The position numbers and the translations under genes were made by a program. Shown in pieces: positions 8,188-17,121 of a stretch of DNA of 50,449 nucleotides. Below the pieces are notes generated by a model. The model ran no database searches. It worked only from the letters and a program-made list of their open reading frames with translations, and was not told the DNA's origin. Position 1 is the first letter of the stretch, and the number at the start of each line of letters is the position of its first letter. Source of the stretch: Oscillospiraceae bacterium (lineage in GTDB: Bacteria > Bacillota > Clostridia > Oscillospirales > CAG-272); contig SVQZ01000017.1 of the NCBI GenBank assembly GCA_015065105.1, positions 1-50,449 of the forward strand, in the 5' to 3' direction.

Positions 8188-9129
8188 TTAGCCCTTAAGA
8201 GCTATTGCAGCCTTAGCCTTAGCTGCGATATTTTCTGCGGTAAGTCCGTAGAGCTCAAGAAGAGGAGGAACCTTACCGGAACGTCCGAACTGGTCTTCAA
8301 CACCAACGCGGAGCATAGGAACGGGACAAGCCTCGCAGAGAGTCTCTGCAACAGCAGAACCGAGACCGCCGATGATGTTGTGCTCTTCAGCTGTTACAAC
8401 GCAACCGGTCTTCTGAGCGGAAGCGATAACCATGTCACGGTCAAGGGGCTTGATGGTGTGGATGTTGATAACTTCAGCATCGATACCTTCGTTCTTAAGA
8501 AGCTCCTTAGCCTCAAGAGCCTTATGAACCATAAGACCTGTAGCAACGATGGTAACGTCCTTACCCTCGCTCATCATAACGCCCTTACCAAGCTCAAACT
8601 TATAGGTTGCGGGATCGTAAAGGGTGGGGATAGCGAGACGGCCGAAACGCATATAAACGGGGCCGTAGTAGTTGATAGCCGCTTCAACGCAAGCTCTTGC
8701 TTCAACAGCATCAGCAGGGTTGATAATTGTCATACCGGGGATGGTACGCATTGTAGCAATATCTTCGTTACACTGATGGGTCGCGCCGTCTTCACCAACG
8801 GAGATACCTGCATGGGTAGCGCCGATCTTAACGTTAAGGTGGGGGTAACCGATCATGTTTCTAACCTGTTCAAATGCTCTGCCTGCGGCGAACATTGCAA
8901 AGGTGGAAATAAAGGGAACCATACCGGTAGAAGCAATACCTGCCGCTACAACTGCCATGTTACCTTCTGCGATACCGCATTCAAAATGTCTATCGGGGAA
9001 TTTCTTCTTGAAAACACCGGTCTTTGTAGCCGCTGCAAGGTCAGCATCAAGAACTACAAAATCATATTTTTCGCCAAATTCAGCAAGCGCATTACCGTAC
9101 GCTTCTCTGGTTGCTATCTTATCTGCCAT
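8188..9129 (-). CDS. Transketolase, C-terminal subunit
   Basis: This 313-residue protein carries the pyrimidine-binding and C-terminal transketolase domains. Visible signatures are 'ECGIAEGNMAVVAAGIAS', 'GISVGEDGATHQ' and 'VVTAEEHNIIGGLGSAVAE'. With the upstream N-terminal subunit it forms a two-gene transketolase that moves two-carbon units between sugar phosphates using thiamine diphosphate (non-oxidative pentose phosphate pathway). Split transketolases are common in Clostridia. AAGGAGG precedes the ATG, and the N-subunit stop lies just ahead, so the two are coupled. Confidence 0.95.
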   Translation of the reverse strand: MADKIATREAYGNALAEFGEKYDFVVLDADLAAATKTGVFKKKFPDRHFECGIAEGNMAVVAAGIASTGMVPFISTFAMFAAGRAFEQVRNMIGYPHLNVKIGATHAGISVGEDGATHQCNEDIATMRTIPGMTIINPADAVEARACVEAAINYYGPVYMRFGRLAIPTLYDPATYKFELGKGVMMSEGKDVTIVATGLMVHKALEAKELLKNEGIDAEVINIHTIKPLDRDMVIASAQKTGCVVTAEEHNIIGGLGSAVAETLCEACPVPMLRVGVEDQFGRSGKVPPLLELYGLTAENIAAKAKAAIALKG

Positions 9130-9143
9130 TATCCGGTACCTCC

Positions 9144-9971
9144 TTAGTTATTTGCAGTAAGCTCTGCTACTGCCTGGTCATACTGTTCTTTGTTGGGAGC
9201 GGAGCCGTGCCAGCCAACCTGGTTTTCCATAAAGGAAACGCCCTTACCCTTGGTGGTCTTGCAAACAACGCAAGTGGGCTTGCCGCTTGTAGCCTTAAAG
9301 TTTTCAACTGCAGCTTCGATCTCGTCAAAGTTGTGGCCGTCTATCATAACAACGTTCCAGCCAAATGCTTCAAACTTCTTATCAATAGGAGTAGAGTCCA
9401 TAACCTCTGCAATAGGACCGTCGATCTGGAGACCGTTCCAGTCTACAAATGCACAAAGGTTGTCAAGGTCATAGTGGCCTGCAAACATAGCAGCTTCCCA
9501 AACCTGACCTTCGCCGAGCTCACCGTCACCGAGAACGGTGAATACTCTGTAATCCTTGTTCTTGATCTTTGCCGCAAGAGCCATACCGCAAGCTGCGGAG
9601 ATACCAAGACCGAGAGAACCGGAAGACATATCTACACCAGGAGTACCCTTCATATCGGGGTGGCCCTGGAGATAACTGTCAACATGACGGAATGTTTTAA
9701 GGTCTTCCTTTGGGAAAAAGCCTTTTTCTGCCAATGCGCCGTAAAGTGCGGGAGCGGTGTGACCTTTAGAAAGAACAAAACGGTCTCTGTCCTCCCAATT
9801 GGGGTTGTTTGCGTCAACGTTCATTTCCGCAAAGTAGAGATATGAAAGAATATCAGCTATTGAAAGTGAGCCGCCGGGATGACCGGATGCTGCACTGTGT
9901 ACTGCTTCAAGAGCGCCGAGTCTGATATTGTTGGCATGCTCTTTAAGCATTGTCAATTTTGCCTGTTCCAT
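9144..9971 (-). CDS. Transketolase, N-terminal (thiamine-diphosphate-binding) subunit
   Basis: This 275-residue protein is the N-terminal half of a transketolase. It shows 'HSAASGHPGGSLSIADIL', 'FVLSKGHTAPALYGAL' and the thiamine-diphosphate/metal motif 'GDGELGEGQVWEAAMFA' followed by 'DWNGLQIDG'. It is first in the operon. CAGGAGG lies 6-7 nt before the ATG, and a TTGACA/TATAAT promoter lies upstream. It acts with the C-terminal subunit gene 14 nt downstream. Confidence 0.95.
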   Translation of the reverse strand: MEQAKLTMLKEHANNIRLGALEAVHSAASGHPGGSLSIADILSYLYFAEMNVDANNPNWEDRDRFVLSKGHTAPALYGALAEKGFFPKEDLKTFRHVDSYLQGHPDMKGTPGVDMSSGSLGLGISAACGMALAAKIKNKDYRVFTVLGDGELGEGQVWEAAMFAGHYDLDNLCAFVDWNGLQIDGPIAEVMDSTPIDKKFEAFGWNVVMIDGHNFDEIEAAVENFKATSGKPTCVVCKTTKGKGVSFMENQVGWHGSAPNKEQYDQAVAELTANN

Positions 9972-10019
9972 ATTATCCTCCTGAATATATATAATTATAA
10001 TTTTTACATTATCCCTTAC

Positions 10020-10049
10020 ATTATACTACTATTCTACCCACTTTGTCAA
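10020..10049 (-). promoter_or_regulatory. Promoter of the transketolase operon
   Basis: On the minus strand, TTGACA (10049-10044) and TATAAT (10025-10020) are separated by 18 nt. Confidence 0.75.
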
Positions 10050-10206
10050 TTGTTAAAATGAAAACAATAAAAAAACAATACTGATAAATATTTTTGTTAT
10101 CTCTTTACATATGCTTTTACAATATATCAGATTGTTACGTTTCATGTGAATTGTTTGTTCGGCGGAAAGGAATGGAATTCGGTGCTACCGGCGCTATCCA
10201 CGGTGC

Positions 10207-10235
10207 TTGACAAAATAGATATTATTATATATAAT
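10207..10235 (+). promoter_or_regulatory. Consensus promoter of galM
   Basis: A perfect TTGACA (10207-10212) and TATAAT (10230-10235) have a 17-nt spacer. Between this and the divergent transketolase promoter the 299-bp gap is AT-rich with no other recognised site. Confidence 0.85.
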
Positions 10236-10270
10236 CTATATTATAAATAATTAACTACGAGGTAATTAAA

Positions 10271-11281
10271 ATGATTTCAAGAAAACAGTTTGGCACAATG
10301 CCCGATGGTAAGGCTATTTTTGCTTATACAATGACCAACACAAGCGGAGCTTCCGTTAAGATAATGGAATACGGCGGAATCATCATTGATATCTACGTTC
10401 CCGATAAAAACGGCGATTTTGCCGACGTTACCTGCGGTTACGAAACTCTTGAAGATTACATCAAGGGCGATCAGAACCAGGGAGCGCTTATCGGACGTTA
10501 CGGTAACCGTATCGGCAAGGGTAAGTTCACTCTTAACGGCGAAGAAATTCAGCTTAACTTAAATGACGGTAACAACCACCTTCACGGCGGCCCCACAGGC
10601 TTCGGAACCCGCGTTTGGGCAAGCGAATGCGAGGAATGCGAAGGCTATGACAAGCTTACCCTTACTCTCCATTCTCCCGACGGTGATGAAAACTACCCCG
10701 GTAACCTTGACGTTACCGTAGTATATACCTTCAACGAAGAAAACGAGCTTACCATCGACTACACCGCAACTACAGACAAGGACACACTCTGTAACCTTAC
10801 AAACCATGCATACTTTAACCTTGCAGGCTTCAACGGCGGTGATATCTGCAACCATAAGATCATGATAGATGCAGACAGATATACCGAGACCGACTCTGAG
10901 CTTATCCCCACAGGTGATCTCCCCAGCGTTGAAGGTACAAAGTTTGACCTCCGTAAGCCCACAATGCTTACAGAATATTATGATGATAACTTCTGTCTTA
11001 ACGGCGAAGGCTTCAGACAGATAGTTGACGTTGTTGATACCGTATCCGGCAGAGGTATGAAGGTTTATACCGACCTTCCCGGTGTTCAGCTCTATACAGG
11101 CGGCTTTATGGGCGGCGATATCCTCTATAAGAGAGGCGTTAAGTCCGAGCCTCACCACGCATTCTGCCTTGAGACCCAGTGCTGGCCCGATTCTCCCAAC
11201 CACGAGAATTTCACAAACACAGTTCTTCGTGCAGGCGAGACCTACAGAACTACAACAAAGTATTCTTTCTATTTTGTTTGA
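10271..11281 (+). CDS. galM: Aldose 1-epimerase (galactose mutarotase)
   Basis: This 336-residue protein interconverts alpha and beta anomers of aldoses. Family signatures are visible in order: 'GRYGNRIGKGKFTLNG', 'NNHLHGGPTGFGTRVW', 'NLTNHAYFNLAG' (catalytic His), 'GVQLYTGGF' and 'ETQCWPDSPNH' (catalytic Glu). There is no signal peptide, so it is cytoplasmic. It stands alone, transcribed from a consensus promoter divergent from the transketolase genes, and shares a sugar-metabolism theme with them. GAGGTA precedes the ATG. Confidence 0.95.
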   Translation: MISRKQFGTMPDGKAIFAYTMTNTSGASVKIMEYGGIIIDIYVPDKNGDFADVTCGYETLEDYIKGDQNQGALIGRYGNRIGKGKFTLNGEEIQLNLNDGNNHLHGGPTGFGTRVWASECEECEGYDKLTLTLHSPDGDENYPGNLDVTVVYTFNEENELTIDYTATTDKDTLCNLTNHAYFNLAGFNGGDICNHKIMIDADRYTETDSELIPTGDLPSVEGTKFDLRKPTMLTEYYDDNFCLNGEGFRQIVDVVDTVSGRGMKVYTDLPGVQLYTGGFMGGDILYKRGVKSEPHHAFCLETQCWPDSPNHENFTNTVLRAGETYRTTTKYSFYFV

Positions 11282-11379
11282 TAATCAACCGTTTTTTTGA
11301 ATTTCATCATATAATCATCACATTTCTTGTGTAAACTAAATTCATAAAAACAAAGCAGATTTCACAGAAAGGGAATATT

Positions 11380-12984
11380 ATGGATAAAGAATTTAACAAC
11401 GGTCTTTTTCCCGAAGACAATAACAACGAAGAAAAAGAGATAAACACGGCTCCCGAAGCAAAGGAGTTAAACGAAGAAACAACCGTAAAAGAAGAGACTG
11501 CGGAATTTGAATCAAAGGATGAAGGATTGGCGAAAGCCAAGGATCCCGACGAAACCGTAAGGGCAAATGACCCCGAAACAACTCCGGGTGTAAGAACTAC
11601 TTACGTTTCGGGACCTGCACAGATGCCTCCGAGACAAAGCACATCTTATTCTTACACCAACGACGAACACAGAACGGCTTTGGGTAACACAGCGTATCCC
11701 CATACCCGTTCCCCTTATACCGCGTCTTCCGAGGGAACCAACCCCGCAACGGGTTATTCGTATCCGAAAAGCGAAGCTTCTGTACCGATGAAAAAGAAGA
11801 AAAAGCAGAAGAGGATCACCTTCGGCATGGTTGCTCTTATGCTTGTAATGAGCCTTGTATTTTCCGGCATCTGGACGGCGGCATTCTACACCGTAGGAAA
11901 TGTTATCAATAACATTTCAGAAAACGGAAGTATCGTTTCTTCAAAGAGCGAAAAAGAGCCCAACGCTCCCTTGAATTCCTCCGAATCAAAGGTAGTTGTT
12001 GACCAGAACGCAGAGGGTATAGCGGCGGCTGTAAACGTTGCTGCCGACTCTGTTGTTGAGATCAAAACAGAAACCGTTTCCACCAGCTTCTTCTACGGCG
12101 AATACGTACAGAGCGGCGCGGGAAGCGGAGTTATAACAGATGCGGAAAACGGTTATATCATAACCTGTGCTCACGTTATCGAAGGCGCTTCCACCGTAAC
12201 AGTTACCCTGCGTAACGGTGAGGGATATAATGCAGAGGTCATAGGAAGTGACACACAGACCGATATTGCGGTTATCAAGATCGACGCAGAAAATCTCGTT
12301 GCGGCGGCAACGTACGATTCGGATAAATTGGTGGTAGGCCAGACAGCTATTGCTATCGGTAACCCCCTCGGCACTCTCGGCGGATCTGTATCCAGCGGTA
12401 TCGTAAGTGCGCTTGACCGTGATATTACCATCGACGGACAGGAGTATAATCTTCTTCAGATAGATGCATCTATAAATCCCGGTAACTCGGGCGGCGGACT
12501 TTTTGACGTTGCAGGTAACCTTATTGGTATTGTAAATGCAAAGTCGGGAGGAAGCTCGGGAGAAACCACCATCGAGGGCCTTGGCTTTGCGATCCCGATA
12601 AATAAAGCTCTTGAAGTTGCAAGCGATCTTGTGTCTCAGGGATACGTTGGCGGCAGAGTATATCTCGGCATCAACGTTTATGAAATAACTGATTCCACTG
12701 TTCAGGTGGATCCCGCCCTTTACGATTATATCTACGGCTCAGGTGTTTATTTCGTAGGATATCAGGAGGGGCAGAACGGTGACTTCCTTTACGGTGATAA
12801 GATCATCGCCATAGACGGAAACGAGGTCTCCACAAGAGCGGAAATTCTCTCTCTTCTTAACGATTATTCGGTAGGAGACGAGGTAGTGGTTACCGTTTCA
12901 AGAGTCAACAGCGATAAGGGACGCCGTAAAATGGTAGAGGTTGACGTAACACTTATAGAAAACGTCCCCGAAAAAGAGGAGTAA
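11380..12984 (+). CDS. Membrane-anchored HtrA/DegP-family serine protease with PDZ domain
   Basis: This 534-residue protein has an acidic, disordered cytoplasmic N-terminus of about 145 residues and one membrane segment ('FGMVALMLVMSLVFSGIWTA'). A trypsin-like domain follows with His in 'ITCAHVIEG', Asp in 'TDIAVIKID' and Ser in 'NPGNSGGGLFD'. A C-terminal PDZ domain includes 'GDFLYGDKIIAIDGNEV'. HtrA proteases degrade or refold damaged envelope proteins. It is followed directly by a two-component system, a common arrangement for envelope stress genes, though regulation by that system is inference. Confidence 0.95.
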   Translation: MDKEFNNGLFPEDNNNEEKEINTAPEAKELNEETTVKEETAEFESKDEGLAKAKDPDETVRANDPETTPGVRTTYVSGPAQMPPRQSTSYSYTNDEHRTALGNTAYPHTRSPYTASSEGTNPATGYSYPKSEASVPMKKKKKQKRITFGMVALMLVMSLVFSGIWTAAFYTVGNVINNISENGSIVSSKSEKEPNAPLNSSESKVVVDQNAEGIAAAVNVAADSVVEIKTETVSTSFFYGEYVQSGAGSGVITDAENGYIITCAHVIEGASTVTVTLRNGEGYNAEVIGSDTQTDIAVIKIDAENLVAAATYDSDKLVVGQTAIAIGNPLGTLGGSVSSGIVSALDRDITIDGQEYNLLQIDASINPGNSGGGLFDVAGNLIGIVNAKSGGSSGETTIEGLGFAIPINKALEVASDLVSQGYVGGRVYLGINVYEITDSTVQVDPALYDYIYGSGVYFVGYQEGQNGDFLYGDKIIAIDGNEVSTRAEILSLLNDYSVGDEVVVTVSRVNSDKGRRKMVEVDVTLIENVPEKEE

Positions 12985-12990
12985 ATCAAT

Positions 12991-13008
12991 GGGCGGCGAA
13001 GGCCGCCC
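12991..13008 (+). terminator. Short GC-rich hairpin between htrA and the response regulator
   Basis: GGGCGGC/GCCGCCC (12991-12997/13002-13008) is followed by GTTTTATT. It could terminate htrA partially; the next ATG is only 20 nt beyond. Confidence 0.6.
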
Positions 13009-13027
13009 GTTTTATTGAGGAAAAGAT

Positions 13028-13696
13028 ATGTACAACATTCTTATTTGCGATGACGAATTGATGATAAGAAAGCTTATCAAAAAATATGCGGAATTTGAAG
13101 GGCATAAGACTCAGGAGGCGGCTAACGGCATGGAGGCTGTGATGCTCTGCAGACAAAATGAATTCGATATAGTTATAATGGATATCATGATGCCCGAGCT
13201 GGATGGCTTTTCCGCCTGCAGAGAAATAAGAAAGAGCTCTTCTGTACCGATAATCATGCTATCTGCACGGGGCGAGGAATACGATAAGATAAACGGCTTT
13301 GAATTAGGTATTGACGATTACGTTGTGAAGCCCTTTTCGCCCAAAGAGCTTATGCTCCGTATCGAGGCGGTCATGAGAAGAACGAAAAAGAGCGAAAGGG
13401 AAAACGAGGTCATAACCATCGAAGGTCTTGTAGCCGACGTTACTGCAAGAACGGTTGCGGTGAACGGCGAAAGAATTGATATGTCCCCGAAGGAATACGA
13501 TCTCTTTTTCTATATGCTTTTGAACAGGAATATTGCCCTCACCCGCGAAAAGCTTATAACCGACGTATGGGGATATGATTTTTACGGCGATGACAGAACA
13601 CTTGATACCCATATAAAGCTTCTTCGCCGTTCCTTGGGGGAATACAGTAAATTTATCGTTACTTTAAGAGGGGTAGGTTACCGTTTTGAATGCTGA
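13028..13696 (+). CDS. OmpR/PhoB-family response regulator
   Basis: This 222-residue protein has a receiver domain with acidic residues 'CDDE', the phospho-acceptor Asp in 'IVIMDIMMPELDGF', 'PIIMLSARGEEYD' and Lys in 'DYVVKPFSPKELMLRIEA'. It ends with a winged-helix DNA-binding domain ('VWGYDFYGDDRTLDTHIKLL', then 'RGVGYRFE'). It is translationally coupled to the histidine kinase: its last codons overlap the kinase start. GAGG precedes the ATG. Targets are unknown; the adjacent htrA is a plausible one. Confidence 0.95.
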   Translation: MYNILICDDELMIRKLIKKYAEFEGHKTQEAANGMEAVMLCRQNEFDIVIMDIMMPELDGFSACREIRKSSSVPIIMLSARGEEYDKINGFELGIDDYVVKPFSPKELMLRIEAVMRRTKKSERENEVITIEGLVADVTARTVAVNGERIDMSPKEYDLFFYMLLNRNIALTREKLITDVWGYDFYGDDRTLDTHIKLLRRSLGEYSKFIVTLRGVGYRFEC

Positions 13697-15206
13697 AAGA
13701 AAGCATAACACTCAAAAAAATAAAATAAGACTGAGCATAAAATGGAAGGTATTTTTATATCTTCTCATTTTTGCGTTAGTGATAGCCTTGGTGTTATGGC
13801 TCTGTCAGGTGGTTTTTCTTGACAGGATTTATAAGGCTGTGAAGATACGCGAGATAAAAAAGGATGCGGTTAAAATAACAAGAAATCTTGATTCCGGGGA
13901 TCTCGGCTCTGTTATCGAGGAATCCGCAATTGCTCACAACAGCTGTGTAAGTGTTCTTGCCATAACAAATAGGGGGATCGAACCAAAATATAATTATCAT
14001 TCCTTTAACACCTGCGTTGTACACAGTATTGCGGAGGAAAACGTTATATCCCTTTATCATAGTGCGTTAAAAAACGGCGGGTCGAATACTCAGCGTTTTC
14101 TCTTTGACGTAAAAAACAGAAGATATATCGGTATTGAAGGAGATCTTTTTGATCAGGTGCCAAGAGATGAACATAATGAGCGACTGCCTGAGAGTATAAT
14201 ATATTCGGTGACGGCAAAAAATTCAAATGGTGAGAATATTTTCATACTTATCAACAGCGAGATCTCTCCCTTGGATGCTACAGTTTCCACAATAAACAAG
14301 GTGCTTGTGTTCGTTACCGTGCTTTTGATAGCTCTTGCCCTTATACTTGCCGGACTTATCTCCCACAGAGTAACAGGGCCGATAAGAAAGCTTACCCGTG
14401 CGGCAAAGGAGCTTGCCGGGGGAAATTACACAGTACGCTTTGATGAGGAGGGCTACAAGGAGATATCCGAGCTTGCCAATACCCTGAACTATGCGGAATA
14501 CGAGCTTTCCCGTGTTGATACTCTTCGCCGCGAGCTTATTGCGAATATATCTCACGATCTTCGTACACCCCTTACCATGATAGGAGGCTACAGTGAGGTA
14601 ATGCGTGATATTCCCGGAGAGAATACGCCTGAGAACGTTCAGGTCATAATCGATGAGACAAAGCGTCTTACCTCCCTTGTAAATGACGTTCTTGATATCT
14701 CAAAGCTTGAATCGGGCAATGCTTTGCTTGAAGCCCGCCCCTTTAACCTTACAAAAAACGTGCAGAATATATTGAGCCGCTTTGCCAAGCTTTGCGAAAG
14801 AGACGGCTACGATATAGAATTTTTCTGTGACAGAGAGGTATATGTATATGCCGATGAAGCAAGGATAGGCCAGGTCATATATAATCTTGTGGGTAATGCG
14901 CTTACCCATACGGGTGAAAATAAAAGGGTGATCGTGCGTCAGATATCCGAGAAATCTTCGGTACGTATAGAGGTCGAGGATTTCGGAGGGGGCATTGAAC
15001 CCGAAAAGCTCCCCGATATATGGGAAAGATACTATAAAGTGGATGCGGTTCATAAGCGCTCTGCCGTGGGAAGCGGTCTCGGTCTTTCGATAGTACGTAA
15101 TATTATTGAACAAAGCGGCGGACGCTACGGCGTTTCAAGCGCTGTGGGAGAGGGAAGTCTCTTCTTTGTCGAATTGCCTATATACAGGGAGAATGATGAT
15201 GAATAA
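13686..15206 (+). CDS. Sensor histidine kinase (HAMP/HisKA/HATPase)
   Basis: This 506-residue protein has membrane segment 1 (about 20-44), an extracellular sensor of about 150 residues, membrane segment 2 ('VLVFVTVLLIALALILAGLI') and a HAMP linker. The HisKA domain has the phospho-acceptor His in 'IANISHDLRTPLTMIGGYSE'. The HATPase domain has an N-box 'YNLVGNALTHTG' and G-boxes 'VEDFGGGIEP' and 'GSGLGLSIVRNII'. The start is TTG at 13686, overlapping the regulator's stop by 11 nt. It is the cognate kinase of the upstream regulator; the signal is unknown. Confidence 0.93.
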   Translation: MNAERKHNTQKNKIRLSIKWKVFLYLLIFALVIALVLWLCQVVFLDRIYKAVKIREIKKDAVKITRNLDSGDLGSVIEESAIAHNSCVSVLAITNRGIEPKYNYHSFNTCVVHSIAEENVISLYHSALKNGGSNTQRFLFDVKNRRYIGIEGDLFDQVPRDEHNERLPESIIYSVTAKNSNGENIFILINSEISPLDATVSTINKVLVFVTVLLIALALILAGLISHRVTGPIRKLTRAAKELAGGNYTVRFDEEGYKEISELANTLNYAEYELSRVDTLRRELIANISHDLRTPLTMIGGYSEVMRDIPGENTPENVQVIIDETKRLTSLVNDVLDISKLESGNALLEARPFNLTKNVQNILSRFAKLCERDGYDIEFFCDREVYVYADEARIGQVIYNLVGNALTHTGENKRVIVRQISEKSSVRIEVEDFGGGIEPEKLPDIWERYYKVDAVHKRSAVGSGLGLSIVRNIIEQSGGRYGVSSAVGEGSLFFVELPIYRENDDE

Positions 15207-15978
15207 AGAGCTTATAAGAGAAAACAAAGGGGGAACGGTATATTTCCGTTCCCCGGATATTACTGCCGTTCACGGCTTTTCCACAAGACTCGGAGGAGTG
15301 TCAAAAGCACCTCATCTTTCCGAAATGAATTTGGGTAAAAATCTCGGGGACGATCCCGAAAGCGTTGAGGAGAATTACAGAAGAATAGCCAAGGCCATAG
15401 GATTTGACGAAAATAATGTTGTATTTACTAATCAGATACACTCAAATACCGTAAAATACGTTACCGAAGCGGATATAGGAAATACCTATGACTGCGACGG
15501 ACTTGTAAGCGATAAAAAGGGTGTTGTTTTAGCGGTACGTACAGCCGACTGTGTCCCGATACTGCTGTATTGTGAAAAATGTGCGGCAGCGGTTCATGCA
15601 GGCTGGAGAGGTACTGCAAATTCTATACAGATCAACGCTGTAAATGAAATGGTAAGGCTCGGGGCGGACCCGAAGGAGATAAAGGCTGCCATAGGTGCCT
15701 GTATCCATAAATGCTGTTATGAGGTAGGCGGAGACTTCTGCGACTCTCTCTATGAGCTTTTGGGCAGAGAGCTTGCTTTAAGACATATAGAAAAAAGAGG
15801 GGACAGGGTATATTGCGATCTCGTGTCTCTCAACAAGGAGATGCTTATCTCGGCAGGAATAAGAGATGAGAACATCACAGCCTCCCTCGACTGCACCTGT
15901 TGTAACAGCGAGCTCTATTTTTCACACCGTGCCTCCAAGGGAAAAAGAGGGGTAATGTCGGCATTTATTTGTCTTTAA
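15199..15978 (+). CDS. pgeF: PgeF/YlmD-family laccase-domain protein
   Basis: This protein of about 259 residues belongs to the laccase-domain family (YfiH, YlmD, PgeF). It shows 'HGFSTRLGGVS', 'TNQIHSNTV', 'VRTADCVPILL', 'VHAGWRGTAN', 'IGACIHKCCYEVG' and 'DCTCCNSELYFSHRAS', so the metal-binding Cys/His set is intact. Family members have been reported to edit peptidoglycan precursors or act as purine nucleoside phosphorylases. Three ATGs in a row (15193-15201) overlap the kinase end; the third is best spaced from AGGGAGA. It is probably co-transcribed with the two-component system. Confidence 0.9.
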   Translation: MNKELIRENKGGTVYFRSPDITAVHGFSTRLGGVSKAPHLSEMNLGKNLGDDPESVEENYRRIAKAIGFDENNVVFTNQIHSNTVKYVTEADIGNTYDCDGLVSDKKGVVLAVRTADCVPILLYCEKCAAAVHAGWRGTANSIQINAVNEMVRLGADPKEIKAAIGACIHKCCYEVGGDFCDSLYELLGRELALRHIEKRGDRVYCDLVSLNKEMLISAGIRDENITASLDCTCCNSELYFSHRASKGKRGVMSAFICL

Positions 15979-16038
15979 TTCATGAAATATACACAATGAT
16001 ATATTATAATAAAAGGTACGATTTTTATAATACTTAAG

Positions 16039-16078
16039 AAAGGAGCAATTTCTTTTCGGAATTGCAACAAAAAAGATG
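16039..16078 (+). promoter_or_regulatory. Ribosome-binding site separated from the ATG by a hairpin
   Basis: AAGGAG (16040-16045) is 30 nt from the ATG at 16076, too far for normal use. A hairpin, 16045-16052 with 16058-16065, lies between and would bring the effective spacing to about 10 nt. No other purine-rich site is nearer. Confidence 0.55.
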
Positions 16079-17104
16079 ATCAAGGTTGAAAATCTGGTGA
16101 AGAAATACGGCAATAAATATGCTGTTAATGACGTTTCCTTTACCGTAGGTGACCGTGAGATCGTAGGTTTTCTCGGTCCGAACGGTGCAGGAAAATCCAC
16201 AACCATGAATATATTAACGGGATATCTTTCCTCTACCTCCGGAACCTGTGAGATAGACGGTCATGATATTTTGGAGGATTCCAACAAGGCAAAGAGCTCG
16301 GTAGGCTATCTGCCCGAAATTCCCCCTCTTTATATGGATATGACGGTAAAGGAATACCTTAATTTCGTTTATGACTTAAAGGGCTGTAAGCTTAACCGTG
16401 TGAAGCATATACAGGAGATACTTAACGTAGTTAAGATAGAGGACGTTTACAACCGTCTTATAAGAAACCTTTCAAGAGGCTACCGTCAGCGTGTGGGTAT
16501 TGCCCAGGCACTTATCGGTAATCCCAAGGTAATAATCCTTGACGAGCCAACCATAGGCCTTGACCCGAAGCAGATAGTTGAGGTAAGAAACCTTATAAGA
16601 ACTCTCGGCCGCGATCATTCCGTTATCTTAAGCACCCATATCCTCTCCGAGGTTCAGGCGGTATGCGACAGAATAGTGATCATCAACAAGGGAAGAGTTG
16701 TAGCGGACAAGCCTACCGATGAGATAGGTGAGATATACACAGGCACCCGCCGTCTTGAGGCAAAGATCTGCGGCAACTCAAAGGAGGTTCTCAACGCATT
16801 GCGTTCGCTTCAGGGTATTACAAGAGCTGATGCTTTGGCTGAGCATGACCTTGATGCCACCACCTTCGTTATCGAAAGCGCGCCCGGAGTTGATATAAGA
16901 AAGCCGCTTTTCAATATGCTTGCATCAAAGAATATGCCTTTGGTAGGTCTTACCTCACTCGGTATGAATCTTGAGGATATATTTATCTCGCTCACAAATG
17001 ACCCCACAAAGGCTCCCGCGAAGAAGAGCTCGGGCTCTAAGGGCTCCAAGGGCAGTAACGCTAAAAAGACGCTTGGTTACAGCGTAAAGGAAAAGAATGA
17101 CTGA
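16076..17104 (+). CDS. ABC transporter ATP-binding protein (GldA-like)
   Basis: This 342-residue ATPase has Walker A 'GFLGPNGAGKSTTMNILTG', signature 'LSRGYRQRVGIAQALIG', Walker B 'VIILDEPTIGLDP' and a switch His in 'ILSTHILSE'. A C-terminal extension ends in a Gly/Ser/Lys-rich tail. With the following permease and GldG-like gene it matches the GldA-GldF-GldG class of ABC system, known first from Bacteroidetes gliding but widespread in Firmicutes, where its role is unclear. The start has an unusual spaced ribosome-binding site. Confidence 0.93.
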   Translation: MIKVENLVKKYGNKYAVNDVSFTVGDREIVGFLGPNGAGKSTTMNILTGYLSSTSGTCEIDGHDILEDSNKAKSSVGYLPEIPPLYMDMTVKEYLNFVYDLKGCKLNRVKHIQEILNVVKIEDVYNRLIRNLSRGYRQRVGIAQALIGNPKVIILDEPTIGLDPKQIVEVRNLIRTLGRDHSVILSTHILSEVQAVCDRIVIINKGRVVADKPTDEIGEIYTGTRRLEAKICGNSKEVLNALRSLQGITRADALAEHDLDATTFVIESAPGVDIRKPLFNMLASKNMPLVGLTSLGMNLEDIFISLTNDPTKAPAKKSSGSKGSKGSNAKKTLGYSVKEKND

Positions 17105-17121
17105 GAAAGGAGAAGATAACT

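Noticed and set aside
8380-9147. 255-codon plus-strand frame opposite the transketolase subunit
   Set aside because: Antisense shadow with unusual Cys/Asn composition; the minus-strand gene is certain.
10190-10206. ACCGGCGCT upstream of TTGACA both here and near 37575
   Set aside because: A short chance match; flanks differ and no symmetry supports an operator.
13686-15206. The sensor kinase as part of a known two-component system such as PhoR or LiaS
   Set aside because: The sensor domain has no recognisable signature, so a named pathway would be a guess.
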